From NCBI GenBank assembly GCA_016795505.1, contig JAEUHH010000105.1, positions 110,794 through 174,793 on the forward strand: DNA of 64,000 nt, read 5' to 3'. Of this stretch, positions 57,042 through 64,000 are shown one piece after another. A program made the translations under genes and the position numbers. This DNA comes from Verrucomicrobiales bacterium. GTDB lineage: Bacteria; Verrucomicrobiota; Verrucomicrobiia; Verrucomicrobiales; DEV007. The notes under the pieces are model-generated. The model was given only the letters and a program-made list of their open reading frames with translations. It ran no database searches and had not been told where the DNA came from. Within the stretch, counting starts at the first letter, position 1. Each line of letters opens with the position of its first letter.

Positions 57042-59477
57042 ATGGACATTCGCACCGACGACTACGAAAAGCTCGGCACCTTCTACCTCGGCCGGAGCTA
57101 CGATCTGGAAAAGAAGGATCTCGGCGACTCACTCGTTCTCTACGATTCCAAGGACCTCGTCACCCACGGCGTGGTGCTGGGCATGACCGGCTCGGGCAAG
57201 ACCGGCCTCTGCCTCGCCCTGCTGGAGGAGGCGGCGATGGACAACATCCCCGCCATCATCATCGATCCGAAGGGCGACATCGCCAATCTGCTGCTCACCT
57301 TTCCCGACCTCGAGCCAGCCGACTTCCGCCCCTGGATCAACGAGGAGGACGCGCAGAAAAAGGGCCAGACACCCGACGAGTTTGCCGCCAAACAGGCCGA
57401 TCTCTGGCGCAAGGGCCTCGCCGACTGGGGCCAGGGGCCGGAGCGCATTCGCTCCTTCCGCGACAAGGTCGACCTGACCATCTACACGCCGGGCTCGAAT
57501 GCCGGCCTGCCCGTCTCCATCCTCAGTTCGCTCGATGTCCCCGACTTCGAGGTGCTCGACGACGCCGAACTCCTCGCCGAACGCATCGAGTCCACCGTCT
57601 CAAGCCTGCTCTCGCTCGTCGGAATCAATGCCGATCCCATCAAGGATCCCCAGCACATTCTGTTGTCCAACTTGTTCAGCCACGCCTGGCGCGCCGGCCA
57701 GGGCATCACCCTCGAAAGCCTGGTGCGGCACATCCAGGCGCCGCCTTTTGATAAAATCGGCGTCATGGCGCTCGATCGCGTCATCACCGAGTCGGCCCGG
57801 CAGGATCTGGCGATGAAAATGAACAACCTGCTCGCCTCTCCCGGCTTCTCCACCTGGCTGCAGGGCGAGCCGCTCGACATCAAGCGCATGCTCCACACCG
57901 CCGAGGGCAAGCCACGCATCTCGATCTTTTCCATCGCCCATCTCAGCGATACCGAGCGCATGTTCTTCGTCGCCCTGCTGCTCAACCAGACCCTCGGCTG
58001 GATGCGCGCCCAGAGCGGCACCACCAGCCTGCGGGCGCTGCTCTACATGGACGAGATCTTCGGCTACCTGCCGCCGACGGCGAACCCGCCGTCGAAAAAG
58101 CCGATGATGACGATGCTCAAACAAGCCCGCGCCTTCGGTCTGGGACTTCTCCTCGCGACTCAGAACCCCGTCGACCTCGACTACAAGGCCCTGTCGAACA
58201 TCGGCACCTGGTGGCTCGGGCGTCTCCAGACCGAGCGCGACAAGATGCGCGTGCTGGATGGCTTGGAGGGCGCGGCCACGAGCGGCGATGGCGCCTTCAA
58301 CCGCGCCAAAATGGAGCAGCTCCTCGCCGGCCTCGGCAACCGCATCTTTCTGATGAACAATGTCCACGAGGACGGCCCCGTCGTCTTCCATGTGCGTTGG
58401 GTGATGACCTACCTCCGCGGCCCACTGGCCCGGAAACAGATCAAGGAACTGATGGACCCGAAGCGTCCCGTCGAGACGCCAGAGCAGAAGGCGGCCAAAG
58501 CCGCCGCGGCGCCCAAACTGGAAAAGCCCAAGCCGCTCCGCCCCCGCCTGCCCAAGGGCGTCGCCGAATACTTCGTCCCCGCCGGTCCCGGCGTGCCGGG
58601 CGAGGAGATCCACTACGCGCCCGCCGTGATCCGTGTTGGCGAAGTGCGCTTCAACGATGCCAAGAAGGGAATCAACGGCAGCAACGAGGTCGTCCACGTC
58701 AATCCCATCGATTTGGAAAGCGGCGCGATCGATTGGAATCGCGAAATCGAACTGCCAGCCGGCATGACGCCTCAGCAGCTTTCGCTCGAGCCGCTGCCCG
58801 GCGCGAGCTTTGCCGACCTGCCGCTCAACCTGATCGAGTCGAAGGCCTGGACCGGCCTGGGCAAGGAGTTCGTCGACTGGCTCTACGCGAATGAGGCGCT
58901 GACCCTGTATTTCAGCCCCCTTTCCGGAGAGCACAGCCGGATTGGCGAGACCGAAGGCGACTTCCGCGCCCGCCTCGTCCACAGCGCCCACGAGGCACGC
59001 GACAAAAAGGTGGAGGAGCTGCGGCAGAAGTATGCCAAACAGATCGAGGCCGCCGAGGCCAGGATCACCAAAGCCATGGACGAGCTGGATGACCAGAAGA
59101 GCCAGGCCAGCAGCGCCAAGATGTCCACCGTGATGAGCATCGGGACCAGCATCCTCGGAGCCGTGCTGGGGCGTCGCGTCAGCCTCGGCACCTCCGGTCG
59201 CGGTGCCATGTCCGGGGCCTCCCGCGCCTGGAAGGAAAGCCGGGATGTCTCACGCGCCGAGGAGAAAGTCACCAAGCTGGAGGACGAACTCGTCGCCATC
59301 GAGGCCGATTGCGAAAAGGAGATCGAAAAGCTCAAGGCCGCCATGGACCCCATGCGCGAGTCCCTGCAGCCCGTGCGCCTGACGCCACTGAAAAAGGACT
59401 GCTCCGCCAAGTCCGTCGGCATCGTCTGGCTACCCTACCGGACGCAGACCGAGCCCACGACCAGTGCGGCATGGTGA
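57042..59477 (+). CDS. HerA/FtsK-like ATPase with C-terminal coiled coil
   Basis: 811-aa cytosolic ATPase of the DUF87/DUF853 type. Walker A GMTGSGKTGL near residue 47, IIDPKGD, Walker B LLYMDEIFGYLPP near 335 and LLATQNPVDLDYKALSN form the HerA-family core (about 20-480). After a basic Pro-rich linker, the C-terminal region (about 640-780) has two coiled-coil stretches (KVEELRQKYAKQIEAAEARI and EKVTKLEDELVAIEADCEKE). Between them is a Gly/Ser segment with ILGAVLGRRVSLG. Family members move DNA or act in membrane- or DNA-associated complexes; the precise role here is unknown. No NurA nuclease is adjacent. Confidence 0.78.
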   Translation: MDIRTDDYEKLGTFYLGRSYDLEKKDLGDSLVLYDSKDLVTHGVVLGMTGSGKTGLCLALLEEAAMDNIPAIIIDPKGDIANLLLTFPDLEPADFRPWINEEDAQKKGQTPDEFAAKQADLWRKGLADWGQGPERIRSFRDKVDLTIYTPGSNAGLPVSILSSLDVPDFEVLDDAELLAERIESTVSSLLSLVGINADPIKDPQHILLSNLFSHAWRAGQGITLESLVRHIQAPPFDKIGVMALDRVITESARQDLAMKMNNLLASPGFSTWLQGEPLDIKRMLHTAEGKPRISIFSIAHLSDTERMFFVALLLNQTLGWMRAQSGTTSLRALLYMDEIFGYLPPTANPPSKKPMMTMLKQARAFGLGLLLATQNPVDLDYKALSNIGTWWLGRLQTERDKMRVLDGLEGAATSGDGAFNRAKMEQLLAGLGNRIFLMNNVHEDGPVVFHVRWVMTYLRGPLARKQIKELMDPKRPVETPEQKAAKAAAAPKLEKPKPLRPRLPKGVAEYFVPAGPGVPGEEIHYAPAVIRVGEVRFNDAKKGINGSNEVVHVNPIDLESGAIDWNREIELPAGMTPQQLSLEPLPGASFADLPLNLIESKAWTGLGKEFVDWLYANEALTLYFSPLSGEHSRIGETEGDFRARLVHSAHEARDKKVEELRQKYAKQIEAAEARITKAMDELDDQKSQASSAKMSTVMSIGTSILGAVLGRRVSLGTSGRGAMSGASRAWKESRDVSRAEEKVTKLEDELVAIEADCEKEIEKLKAAMDPMRESLQPVRLTPLKKDCSAKSVGIVWLPYRTQTEPTTSAAW

Positions 59478-59490
59478 GCCGGTTGGGCAT

Positions 59491-59539
59491 TCCGATCAGA
59501 CCCTGTTGCATCGCCGATCAGACCCTGTTTGATCGGAAA
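59491..59539. repeat. 22-bp-unit intergenic element, copy 8
   Basis: Units at 59494-59515 and 59516-59537, both direct with perfect ACCCTGTT cores. Flanks TTCCGATC and GATCGGAAAC. It sits between the convergent HerA-like and GH25-like genes. Confidence 0.92.
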
Positions 59540-59580
59540 CTTGGGGTCGCGGACCGGACTTGGGGGCGAACCTCCCGCCT

Positions 59581-60486
59581 TCACAGCGCCAGCCCATGCT
59601 GCCGCCAGAAGGCTTGGAGCTGGGCGTGGGAGCCGTTGAACACATTCCGCTCCAGGGGCCGGTCCATGTCGCCAAAGTAGGGGCTGAAACGGTGCGTGCC
59701 ATGGTGATAGACTTTGGCCCTCGAGCCGCCGTTCTGCCAGTCGACGCCGCCATACTGCCAGATGGCCCAGTTATTCCAGACGTTGTATTGATTGAGCAAT
59801 CCGCGGGGATGCACAGGCGGAGGAAACTGCGGATAGCGGGGATCGGCACCGCTTTCGTGCGAATACAGGGCAAGCCAGTAGGGCATGCGGCGCAGCTTGG
59901 CCTTGGTGGCCTCGTCGGCGCCGCTGAGGAGGATTTTGAGGTGGCCGCTGTTCTCCAGATACGCGACTGGCACCACGCCGGTGCGGCTCTCCACGCGATC
60001 CATGAAGCGGGTGATGTCGGACATCCGCGACTGGGCGTCGAAATCGCCGCACAACAACAGCGCGGGCGCCTGCCAGTCCCGGCTCCGGGCGAGCGCCTGG
60101 GCGCGGTCGACGAACTGATCGGCCTGGGCGACGGCATCGACGTGGTTTTGCAGCCGGTAATAGACGCCCGGCAGCAGGCCCGCTCGATCAGCCGAGGCGA
60201 GGAAATTTGCGCACTTGGTGTCGAGATTGCCGCCCTTTCCGGCCCGGGCAATGAGGGCGGTGGCGCCATTGGCACGCAGGGCGGAGACGTCGTGCTCGGA
60301 GTAGCCACGGCCCTCGCGCTGGCGCTCTTTGGGATCGTAGGCGGAGACATTGATGATCTGCGGGAGCCCTCCGCGGGGGGCCTGGGCGGCCGCCGAAGTG
60401 GGCTGGGGCGTCTGGGCCTGCTGGGTGGCGCACTGGGCGAGGACCAGGCTCGCGATGATGAGGGTGAGGTGACCGGGGCGAATCAT
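59581..60486 (-). CDS. Lipoprotein with GH25-type muramidase fold
   Basis: 301-aa predicted lipoprotein with lipobox LVLAQC at residues 14-19. The mature part starts with a Pro/Ala/Gln linker and then INVSAYDPKE, RANGATALIARAGKG, ASADRAGLLPGVYYRL and WAIWQYGGVDWQNGG, a pattern of GH25 lysozyme-like barrels that cleave peptidoglycan. The family catalytic Asp/Glu pair is not clearly placed (the first strand has DPKE rather than D-x-S), so activity is uncertain. Convergent with the HerA-like gene and divergent from a DUF3817 gene. Confidence 0.7.
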   Translation of the reverse strand: MIRPGHLTLIIASLVLAQCATQQAQTPQPTSAAAQAPRGGLPQIINVSAYDPKERQREGRGYSEHDVSALRANGATALIARAGKGGNLDTKCANFLASADRAGLLPGVYYRLQNHVDAVAQADQFVDRAQALARSRDWQAPALLLCGDFDAQSRMSDITRFMDRVESRTGVVPVAYLENSGHLKILLSGADEATKAKLRRMPYWLALYSHESGADPRYPQFPPPVHPRGLLNQYNVWNNWAIWQYGGVDWQNGGSRAKVYHHGTHRFSPYFGDMDRPLERNVFNGSHAQLQAFWRQHGLAL

Positions 60487-60579
60487 GGCGGAAACTATCG
60501 CTCCGATTTTTCGGCTTGGCGACCGCTTCGCTCCATTTTCTTCCTAACTCCGGACCGCTCTGGATCGTATTGTCCGACG

Positions 60580-60879
60580 ATGTCTCTCGACCTGAAGTCC
60601 AACCCCATCGACCGTCTCCGGCTCGCCTCGATCCTCGACGGCATCTCCTACCTGATCCTGCTCGGCATCGCCATGCCGCTGAAATACCTCGCCGACATGC
60701 CCCTGGCGGTGAGGATTGTGGGCATGGCGCACGGCATTCTCTTCATCGCCCTGTGCTGGTGCCTGTTGACGGCGCTGCTGGACCGGCGCCTGTCTTTCAA
60801 ATGGTGCGTCATCGTTTTCCTCTGCGCGCTGGTGCCTTTTGCCCCGTTTGTACTGGACCGGAAACTGAAGGGCCGGTGA
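60580..60879 (+). CDS. DUF3817 integral membrane protein
   Basis: 99-aa protein with three predicted transmembrane helices (ILDGISYLILLGIAMPLKYL, IVGMAHGILFIALCWCLLTALL, CVIVFLCALVPFAPFVL). The GxSYLxLLxxAMPLKY and HGxLFIAL patterns are those of DUF3817. Function unknown. Its stop is 12 bp from the stop of the convergent regulator gene. Confidence 0.8.
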   Translation: MSLDLKSNPIDRLRLASILDGISYLILLGIAMPLKYLADMPLAVRIVGMAHGILFIALCWCLLTALLDRRLSFKWCVIVFLCALVPFAPFVLDRKLKGR

Positions 60880-60891
60880 CCGGACAGGCTT

Positions 60892-61986
60892 TCAGATCGT
60901 CTCGCCAGGGATGAAGGCGGGTGTCAGCCGGATGGCGCGGGGCGGCAGGGCGCCGGTCTCGACGAGCTGACGTGCGGCTCGGGACAGGCTGCGGGGAAAG
61001 CGACCCGGATCGATGCCATAGCGGGCCACCTCGGGCATGACATGCCGCAGGAAGACCTCGTCGTCGCGGGAGATGACGGCCATATCCCTGGGCAGGCGGA
61101 GGCCGCGTCTCAGCAGATGCGTCACCACGGTGAGGGCATGGACGGCGCGGGCGACGAGGAGCGCCGTGGGTGGCTCGCCGGCTTGCAGGGCCCGGTCGAG
61201 GAGACCACAGAGATGGGCCGCGGTGCCATCGTGGCAGATCACGGAGACGGCGGCTTCCGGCTCGCCGGCAGGAAAGGCCTCGCGCAGGCCGCGCTCGCTT
61301 TCCGCCTCGCCGGCGGTGGCCCCCTCGGGCACGACCAGGGCGATGCGCCGGTGTCCTTTCGCCCGCAGCAGCCCGCCGGCATGGCGGCAGGTGGCCCGGT
61401 AATCAATATCCACGGAAGGCAGTTCGATACCCGGCGCGCAGGACCCGGCCACCAGGCAGGGCAGCCCCCGGCGCACGAACCAGCGCTGCATCGGTTCGCG
61501 GGAACCAAATGCCAGCCAGGCCGCGGCGACCGTCCGCGTGGTGATGGCTTCCAGAGCCCGCTCGGGGCGCTCCGAAAAGCAGGCCGGCTGCACCAGCCAC
61601 TCCACCCGGATACCGGCTCCCGCCAGAGTGGCGCGGAGGTCGTCGACCACCACCACGGCCGATGGCGGCATGGCGGTGAGGGGACGCGGCGCGATCACGG
61701 CGATCACTTTTTCAGCCGATTTCCCGCTGTCCAGACCAGCCGGACGATGGAGGATGGACCGCCGCCGTCGGGCGGAGGTGTCGATCAGTCCCTCGCGCTG
61801 GAGTTCGGCCAGGGCGGCGCGCAGCGTGGGCCGGCTCACTTGCAGGCGGGCGCAGAGTTCGCGCTCGCCGGGCAAATGGCCACGCCACTGGCCGCGGTCG
61901 AGGCATTCGCGCAAGCTCCTCGCCGTCTCGGAGGCGAGGGACAGGCGCCGCGGCAAAGAGACAATCTGGGCGTCGGACTCCGGCAT
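60892..61986 (-). CDS. GntR-type regulator with LacI-like ligand-binding domain
   Basis: 364-aa transcription factor. The N-terminus (about 15-80) is a GntR winged helix: GHLPGERELCARLQVSRPTLRAALAELQREGL is a typical recognition helix region (GERELCARLQVSRPTLRAAL shown). The C-terminus (about 95-360) is a LacI/GalR-type periplasmic-binding fold that senses a sugar: ALLVARAVHALTVVTHLLRRG and AVISRDDEVFLRHVMPEVARYGID. It is divergent from an RraA-PhyH cluster, which it probably controls through the palindrome at 62038-62060. The ATG at 61986 was chosen; the frame is open further into the divergent gene. Confidence 0.82.
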   Translation of the reverse strand: MPESDAQIVSLPRRLSLASETARSLRECLDRGQWRGHLPGERELCARLQVSRPTLRAALAELQREGLIDTSARRRRSILHRPAGLDSGKSAEKVIAVIAPRPLTAMPPSAVVVVDDLRATLAGAGIRVEWLVQPACFSERPERALEAITTRTVAAAWLAFGSREPMQRWFVRRGLPCLVAGSCAPGIELPSVDIDYRATCRHAGGLLRAKGHRRIALVVPEGATAGEAESERGLREAFPAGEPEAAVSVICHDGTAAHLCGLLDRALQAGEPPTALLVARAVHALTVVTHLLRRGLRLPRDMAVISRDDEVFLRHVMPEVARYGIDPGRFPRSLSRAARQLVETGALPPRAIRLTPAFIPGETI

Positions 61987-62037
61987 CTGGTCAGGGAAAC
62001 TGACCAGCAGCGTGGGCTTGTCGCCGCCGGTCCGCAA

Positions 62038-62060
62038 GGGGAATAATGGTGGTATTTCCC
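62038..62060. promoter_or_regulatory. Candidate operator for the GntR-type regulator
   Basis: Inverted repeat GGGGAATA-N7-TATTTCCC with one mismatch, in the 75-bp divergent region and directly against the RraA-like start codon. Binding here would block both genes. Evidence is symmetry and location only. Confidence 0.5.
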
Positions 62061-62061
62061 G

Positions 62062-62832
62062 ATGAGCGATTTCCCCCTCCCCCACCGGCTGCTCGAACCT
62101 GGCATCCTCCATCAGCTCAAACGCTGGAACACGCCGACGATTTACAATGGCTGGGAGCAGGTCACGAAGCGCAATCCGGCTCTCGACGGGATCAATCACG
62201 AGGAGACGCGCGATTTCATGCCGCAGATGGGGCCCATGGTCGGCTACGCGGTGACGCTCATGATCGAGCCTTCAAATCAGGGCCATCGCGCCGCAAATCC
62301 GAACGCGGGCGAGGAATACCGGCGCTATATCGCAAGCGTGCCGGGGCCGAAAATCGTCGTGGTGCAGGATCTCGACAAACCGCGCGTCCTCGGATCGCAC
62401 TGGGGCGAGGTGAACGCCACGATGCACCGCGCCCTCGGCTGCGTCGGCACGATCACCGACGGGGCGGTGCGGGACATCGACGAGATGACCGATGCGGGTT
62501 TCAAGGCGCTGGCGCGGCGACTCTGCGTGGGACACGCCTTTGTCCATCCAGTGCGCTGGGGTTGCGAGGTCGAGGTTTTCGGAACGAAGGTGAAGCCCGG
62601 TGATCTCATTCACGCGGACAAACACGGCTTTCTCGTCATCGCGCCGGAGGAGCAGGCGCGCCTCCTCGACGCCGTGATCTTCATGGATCGCAACGAGTGC
62701 GAGACGGTCATCCCGGCGGCGAGGGATACGGAGGACGATGACCTCGGTGCCAAACTCGCGAAGATGGAGGCGGCCATCGGCGTGTTCCGCGACAACCTGA
62801 GGGCGAAATTTTCCAGCGAAGGCGAATGGTGA
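62062..62832 (+). CDS. RraA-family protein (oxaloacetate decarboxylase / HMG aldolase-like)
   Basis: 256-aa protein of the RraA-like barrel family, which includes 4-hydroxy-4-methyl-2-oxoglutarate aldolases and oxaloacetate decarboxylases. The signature GEVNATMHRALGCVGTITDG-AVRD contains the conserved Arg-Asp that binds substrate and metal. PVRWGCEVEVFGTKVKPGDL is the second family block. It is the first gene of a cluster with a dioxygenase and a beta-helix protein, so it probably works on a sugar-acid breakdown product. No Shine-Dalgarno is visible because the candidate operator abuts the ATG. Confidence 0.8.
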   Translation: MSDFPLPHRLLEPGILHQLKRWNTPTIYNGWEQVTKRNPALDGINHEETRDFMPQMGPMVGYAVTLMIEPSNQGHRAANPNAGEEYRRYIASVPGPKIVVVQDLDKPRVLGSHWGEVNATMHRALGCVGTITDGAVRDIDEMTDAGFKALARRLCVGHAFVHPVRWGCEVEVFGTKVKPGDLIHADKHGFLVIAPEEQARLLDAVIFMDRNECETVIPAARDTEDDDLGAKLAKMEAAIGVFRDNLRAKFSSEGEW

Positions 62833-63572
62833 TGAATACGCTCGATTCTCAAGTGATTTTGGCAGACTACGAACGCGATGGCGTCGCCTTGGTGCGCGGC
62901 TTTCTCTCCGCGGAGGAGGTCCGGGCGATCCGCGCGGAACTGGATCGCTACATCCGCGAAGATCTCGCTTCCAAGCCGACCGATGCCCGCACCCTTGAGG
63001 CGGATGAAACGACGGTCCGCAATCTCTGGCGCCTTGAGGTGCACAATGCGTTCTTCCGCGACTTTGCCGCGCGCGAGGATCTGCGAAGCCTCATCGCACC
63101 GTTGGTGAAGGGCGAGCCGGTTCTCGCCGGTGTCGAGACCTTCAACAAGCCGGCCCGGATCGGCTCAGGCGTGCCGCCTCACCAGGACAACGCCTACTTT
63201 TGCCAGACGCCTCCCGACATGCTCACCGTCTGGATCGCGATCGACCCGGTGACCGAGGCGAACGGGCCGGTGACCTACGTAAAAGGATCGCATCGGCTCG
63301 GACCGCTCCCTACCAAACCCTCCGGCGTGCGTGGCAACAGCATCGGTCTCGCCGAGATGCCCACGGCGACGGAGGAGGAATTGCTCGTCGCCTTGCTCGA
63401 GCCCGGCGACGCCACGATCCACCACTGCGACACGATCCACTATTCCGCGCCGAACACGATCGATCACCCGCGCCTCGGATTTCTCCTCGTCTTTCGTGGG
63501 AGCCACACGGAGACTGATCCGGCCTTGAAGGCGGCTTACACGGCCGCGGTCACGATGACACCACCGGCATGA
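62832..63572 (+). CDS. Phytanoyl-CoA dioxygenase (PhyH) family oxygenase
   Basis: 246-aa Fe(II)/2-oxoglutarate-dependent oxygenase. GVALVRGFLSAEEVRAIRAE opens the family fold, VPPHQDNAYF gives the HxD iron ligands near residue 120, and the distal His lies in HHCDTIHYSAPN, followed by the 2-oxoglutarate-binding Arg region. Start and the upstream stop overlap as TGATG, so translation is coupled; an ATG at 62826 is also in frame. PhyH-family members are abundant in Planctomycetes and Verrucomicrobia and hydroxylate unknown small molecules. Confidence 0.83.
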   Translation: MNTLDSQVILADYERDGVALVRGFLSAEEVRAIRAELDRYIREDLASKPTDARTLEADETTVRNLWRLEVHNAFFRDFAAREDLRSLIAPLVKGEPVLAGVETFNKPARIGSGVPPHQDNAYFCQTPPDMLTVWIAIDPVTEANGPVTYVKGSHRLGPLPTKPSGVRGNSIGLAEMPTATEEELLVALLEPGDATIHHCDTIHYSAPNTIDHPRLGFLLVFRGSHTETDPALKAAYTAAVTMTPPA

Positions 63573-63588
63573 AGGGAGAAGGAGACAG

Positions 63589-63661
63589 AATCATGAGGGG
63601 TGGAATCATGGGAAACCATGAGACCCGATTCTTCATCTTCATGATTTCACCCCTCATGATT
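63589..63661. repeat. Long inverted repeat over the start of the beta-helix gene
   Basis: Two 21-bp arms (63589-63609 and 63641-63661) match as an inverted repeat in 20 of 21 positions; each has the motif ATCATGAGGGGTG or its complement. The loop is 31 nt. The left arm includes the ATG at 63593 and the right arm the ATG at 63641. Confidence 0.93.
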
Positions 63662-64000
63662 TTGTCCCACCCGGTCCTCGCCCGCGATCTCCACGTCGGC
63701 ATCGATCCCGACGTGCCGACCATTCACCACGCCATCAAGGTCGCCCTGCCCGGCGACACGATCCATCTTGAGCCCAACAAGGTCTACCGCGACTACGCGG
63801 GCTTCTACGGCAAAAAGGGCGAGCCCGGCAAACCGATCACGCTCGACGGCCACGGAGCAACCCTGGAGGGCTCGGACCCGCTCGATCCCGCCCGGTGGCG
63901 CGAGGTCTCGCCCGGCCTTTTCGCCGCCGATGACTTGCTCCCGAACCTGAGCGATGCCGTGATCGGACGCTGGTTCTTCCTCTTCGACGGGAAGATGCAA
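63593..64000 (+). CDS. Right-handed beta-helix (pectate-lyase-like) protein, 5' part
   Basis: Partial gene running off the right edge (136 codons seen). A strong Shine-Dalgarno (GGAGAAGGAG) precedes the ATG at 63593. The start gives MRGGIMGNHETR, then a hydrophobic signal segment FFIFMISPLMILSHPVLA. The mature start DLHVGIDPDVPTIHHAIK and LPGDTIHLEPNKVYRDY match the opening of pectate-lyase-like beta-helix proteins with a PbH1/DUF1565 style repeat. In-frame ATGs at 63608 and 63641 are alternative starts; a long inverted repeat covers the first and the last. Likely a polysaccharide-binding or lyase-type enzyme. Confidence 0.6.
   Translation, partial: MRGGIMGNHETRFFIFMISPLMILSHPVLARDLHVGIDPDVPTIHHAIKVALPGDTIHLEPNKVYRDYAGFYGKKGEPGKPITLDGHGATLEGSDPLDPARWREVSPGLFAADDLLPNLSDAVIGRWFFLFDGKMQ

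Noticed and set aside
12162..59539. 22-bp-unit elements as intrinsic terminators
   Set aside because: DD and II copies cannot form a core hairpin, there are no T-runs, and copies also occur in divergent and intra-operon positions.

Overview
The window is a high-GC bacterial chromosome segment that most resembles Verrucomicrobiota. The evidence is a fused SecDF, a Ser/Thr kinase fused to RCC1-like repeats, formylglycine-type sulfatases, a large secreted CAP/Calx-beta protein with duplicated C-terminal domains, a tmRNA tag ending in ALAA, and GntR-LacI style sugar regulators. This placement rests on gene content only; there is no rRNA in the window.

Region 1 (151-9452, minus strand) is a three-gene, overlapping operon that looks like an uncharacterised antiviral or restriction system. 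Its first gene fuses a DruA-like (DUF4338) domain to a DptF-like P-loop ATPase, the second encodes an HNH endonuclease, and the third a very large DptH/HerA-like ATPase with an apparent internal PD-(D/E)XK nuclease motif. No phosphorothioation modification genes (dndBCDE) lie beside it. This is the best candidate for a new system here.

Region 2 (9.9-23 kb) holds two COG0523 metal-chaperone GTPases, a sulfatase, a PknB-RCC1 kinase convergent with a histidine kinase/response regulator pair, a diverged BrnT/BrnA-like pair, a HUMPS-family lyase with a zinc dehydrogenase, and queA. Region 3 (23-32.4 kb) has a haem-c/FG-GAP protein, a second sulfatase with a C-terminal helical extension, aldose 1-epimerase, then tgt, yajC and secDF. 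Region 4 (32.4-44.6 kb) begins with a 1-kb gap full of repeats, followed by the CAP/Calx-beta protein, a solute-binding/OmpA fusion with a membrane partner, a glycosyltransferase, rpsU and aspS. Region 5 (44.7-56.4 kb) is a two-partner secretion operon (FecR-domain protein, giant TpsA exoprotein, TpsB transporter) divergent from a CHASE2 adenylate cyclase. Region 6 (56.4-64 kb) has ssrA (tmRNA), a HerA-like ATPase, a GH25-type lipoprotein, and a GntR regulator divergent from an RraA-PhyH-beta-helix cluster that runs off the right edge.

The window is also punctuated by eight copies of an intergenic element built from 22-bp units (17 units in all). Each unit is a GATC...ATC frame round an ACCCTGTT core, and the core can face either way. 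All four orientation pairs occur (DD, DI, ID, II), which argues against a simple terminator and for a DNA-binding or mobile-repeat role. A separate 21-bp palindromic tandem array (33001-33176) and a long inverted repeat over a start codon (63589-63661) add to the repeat load.
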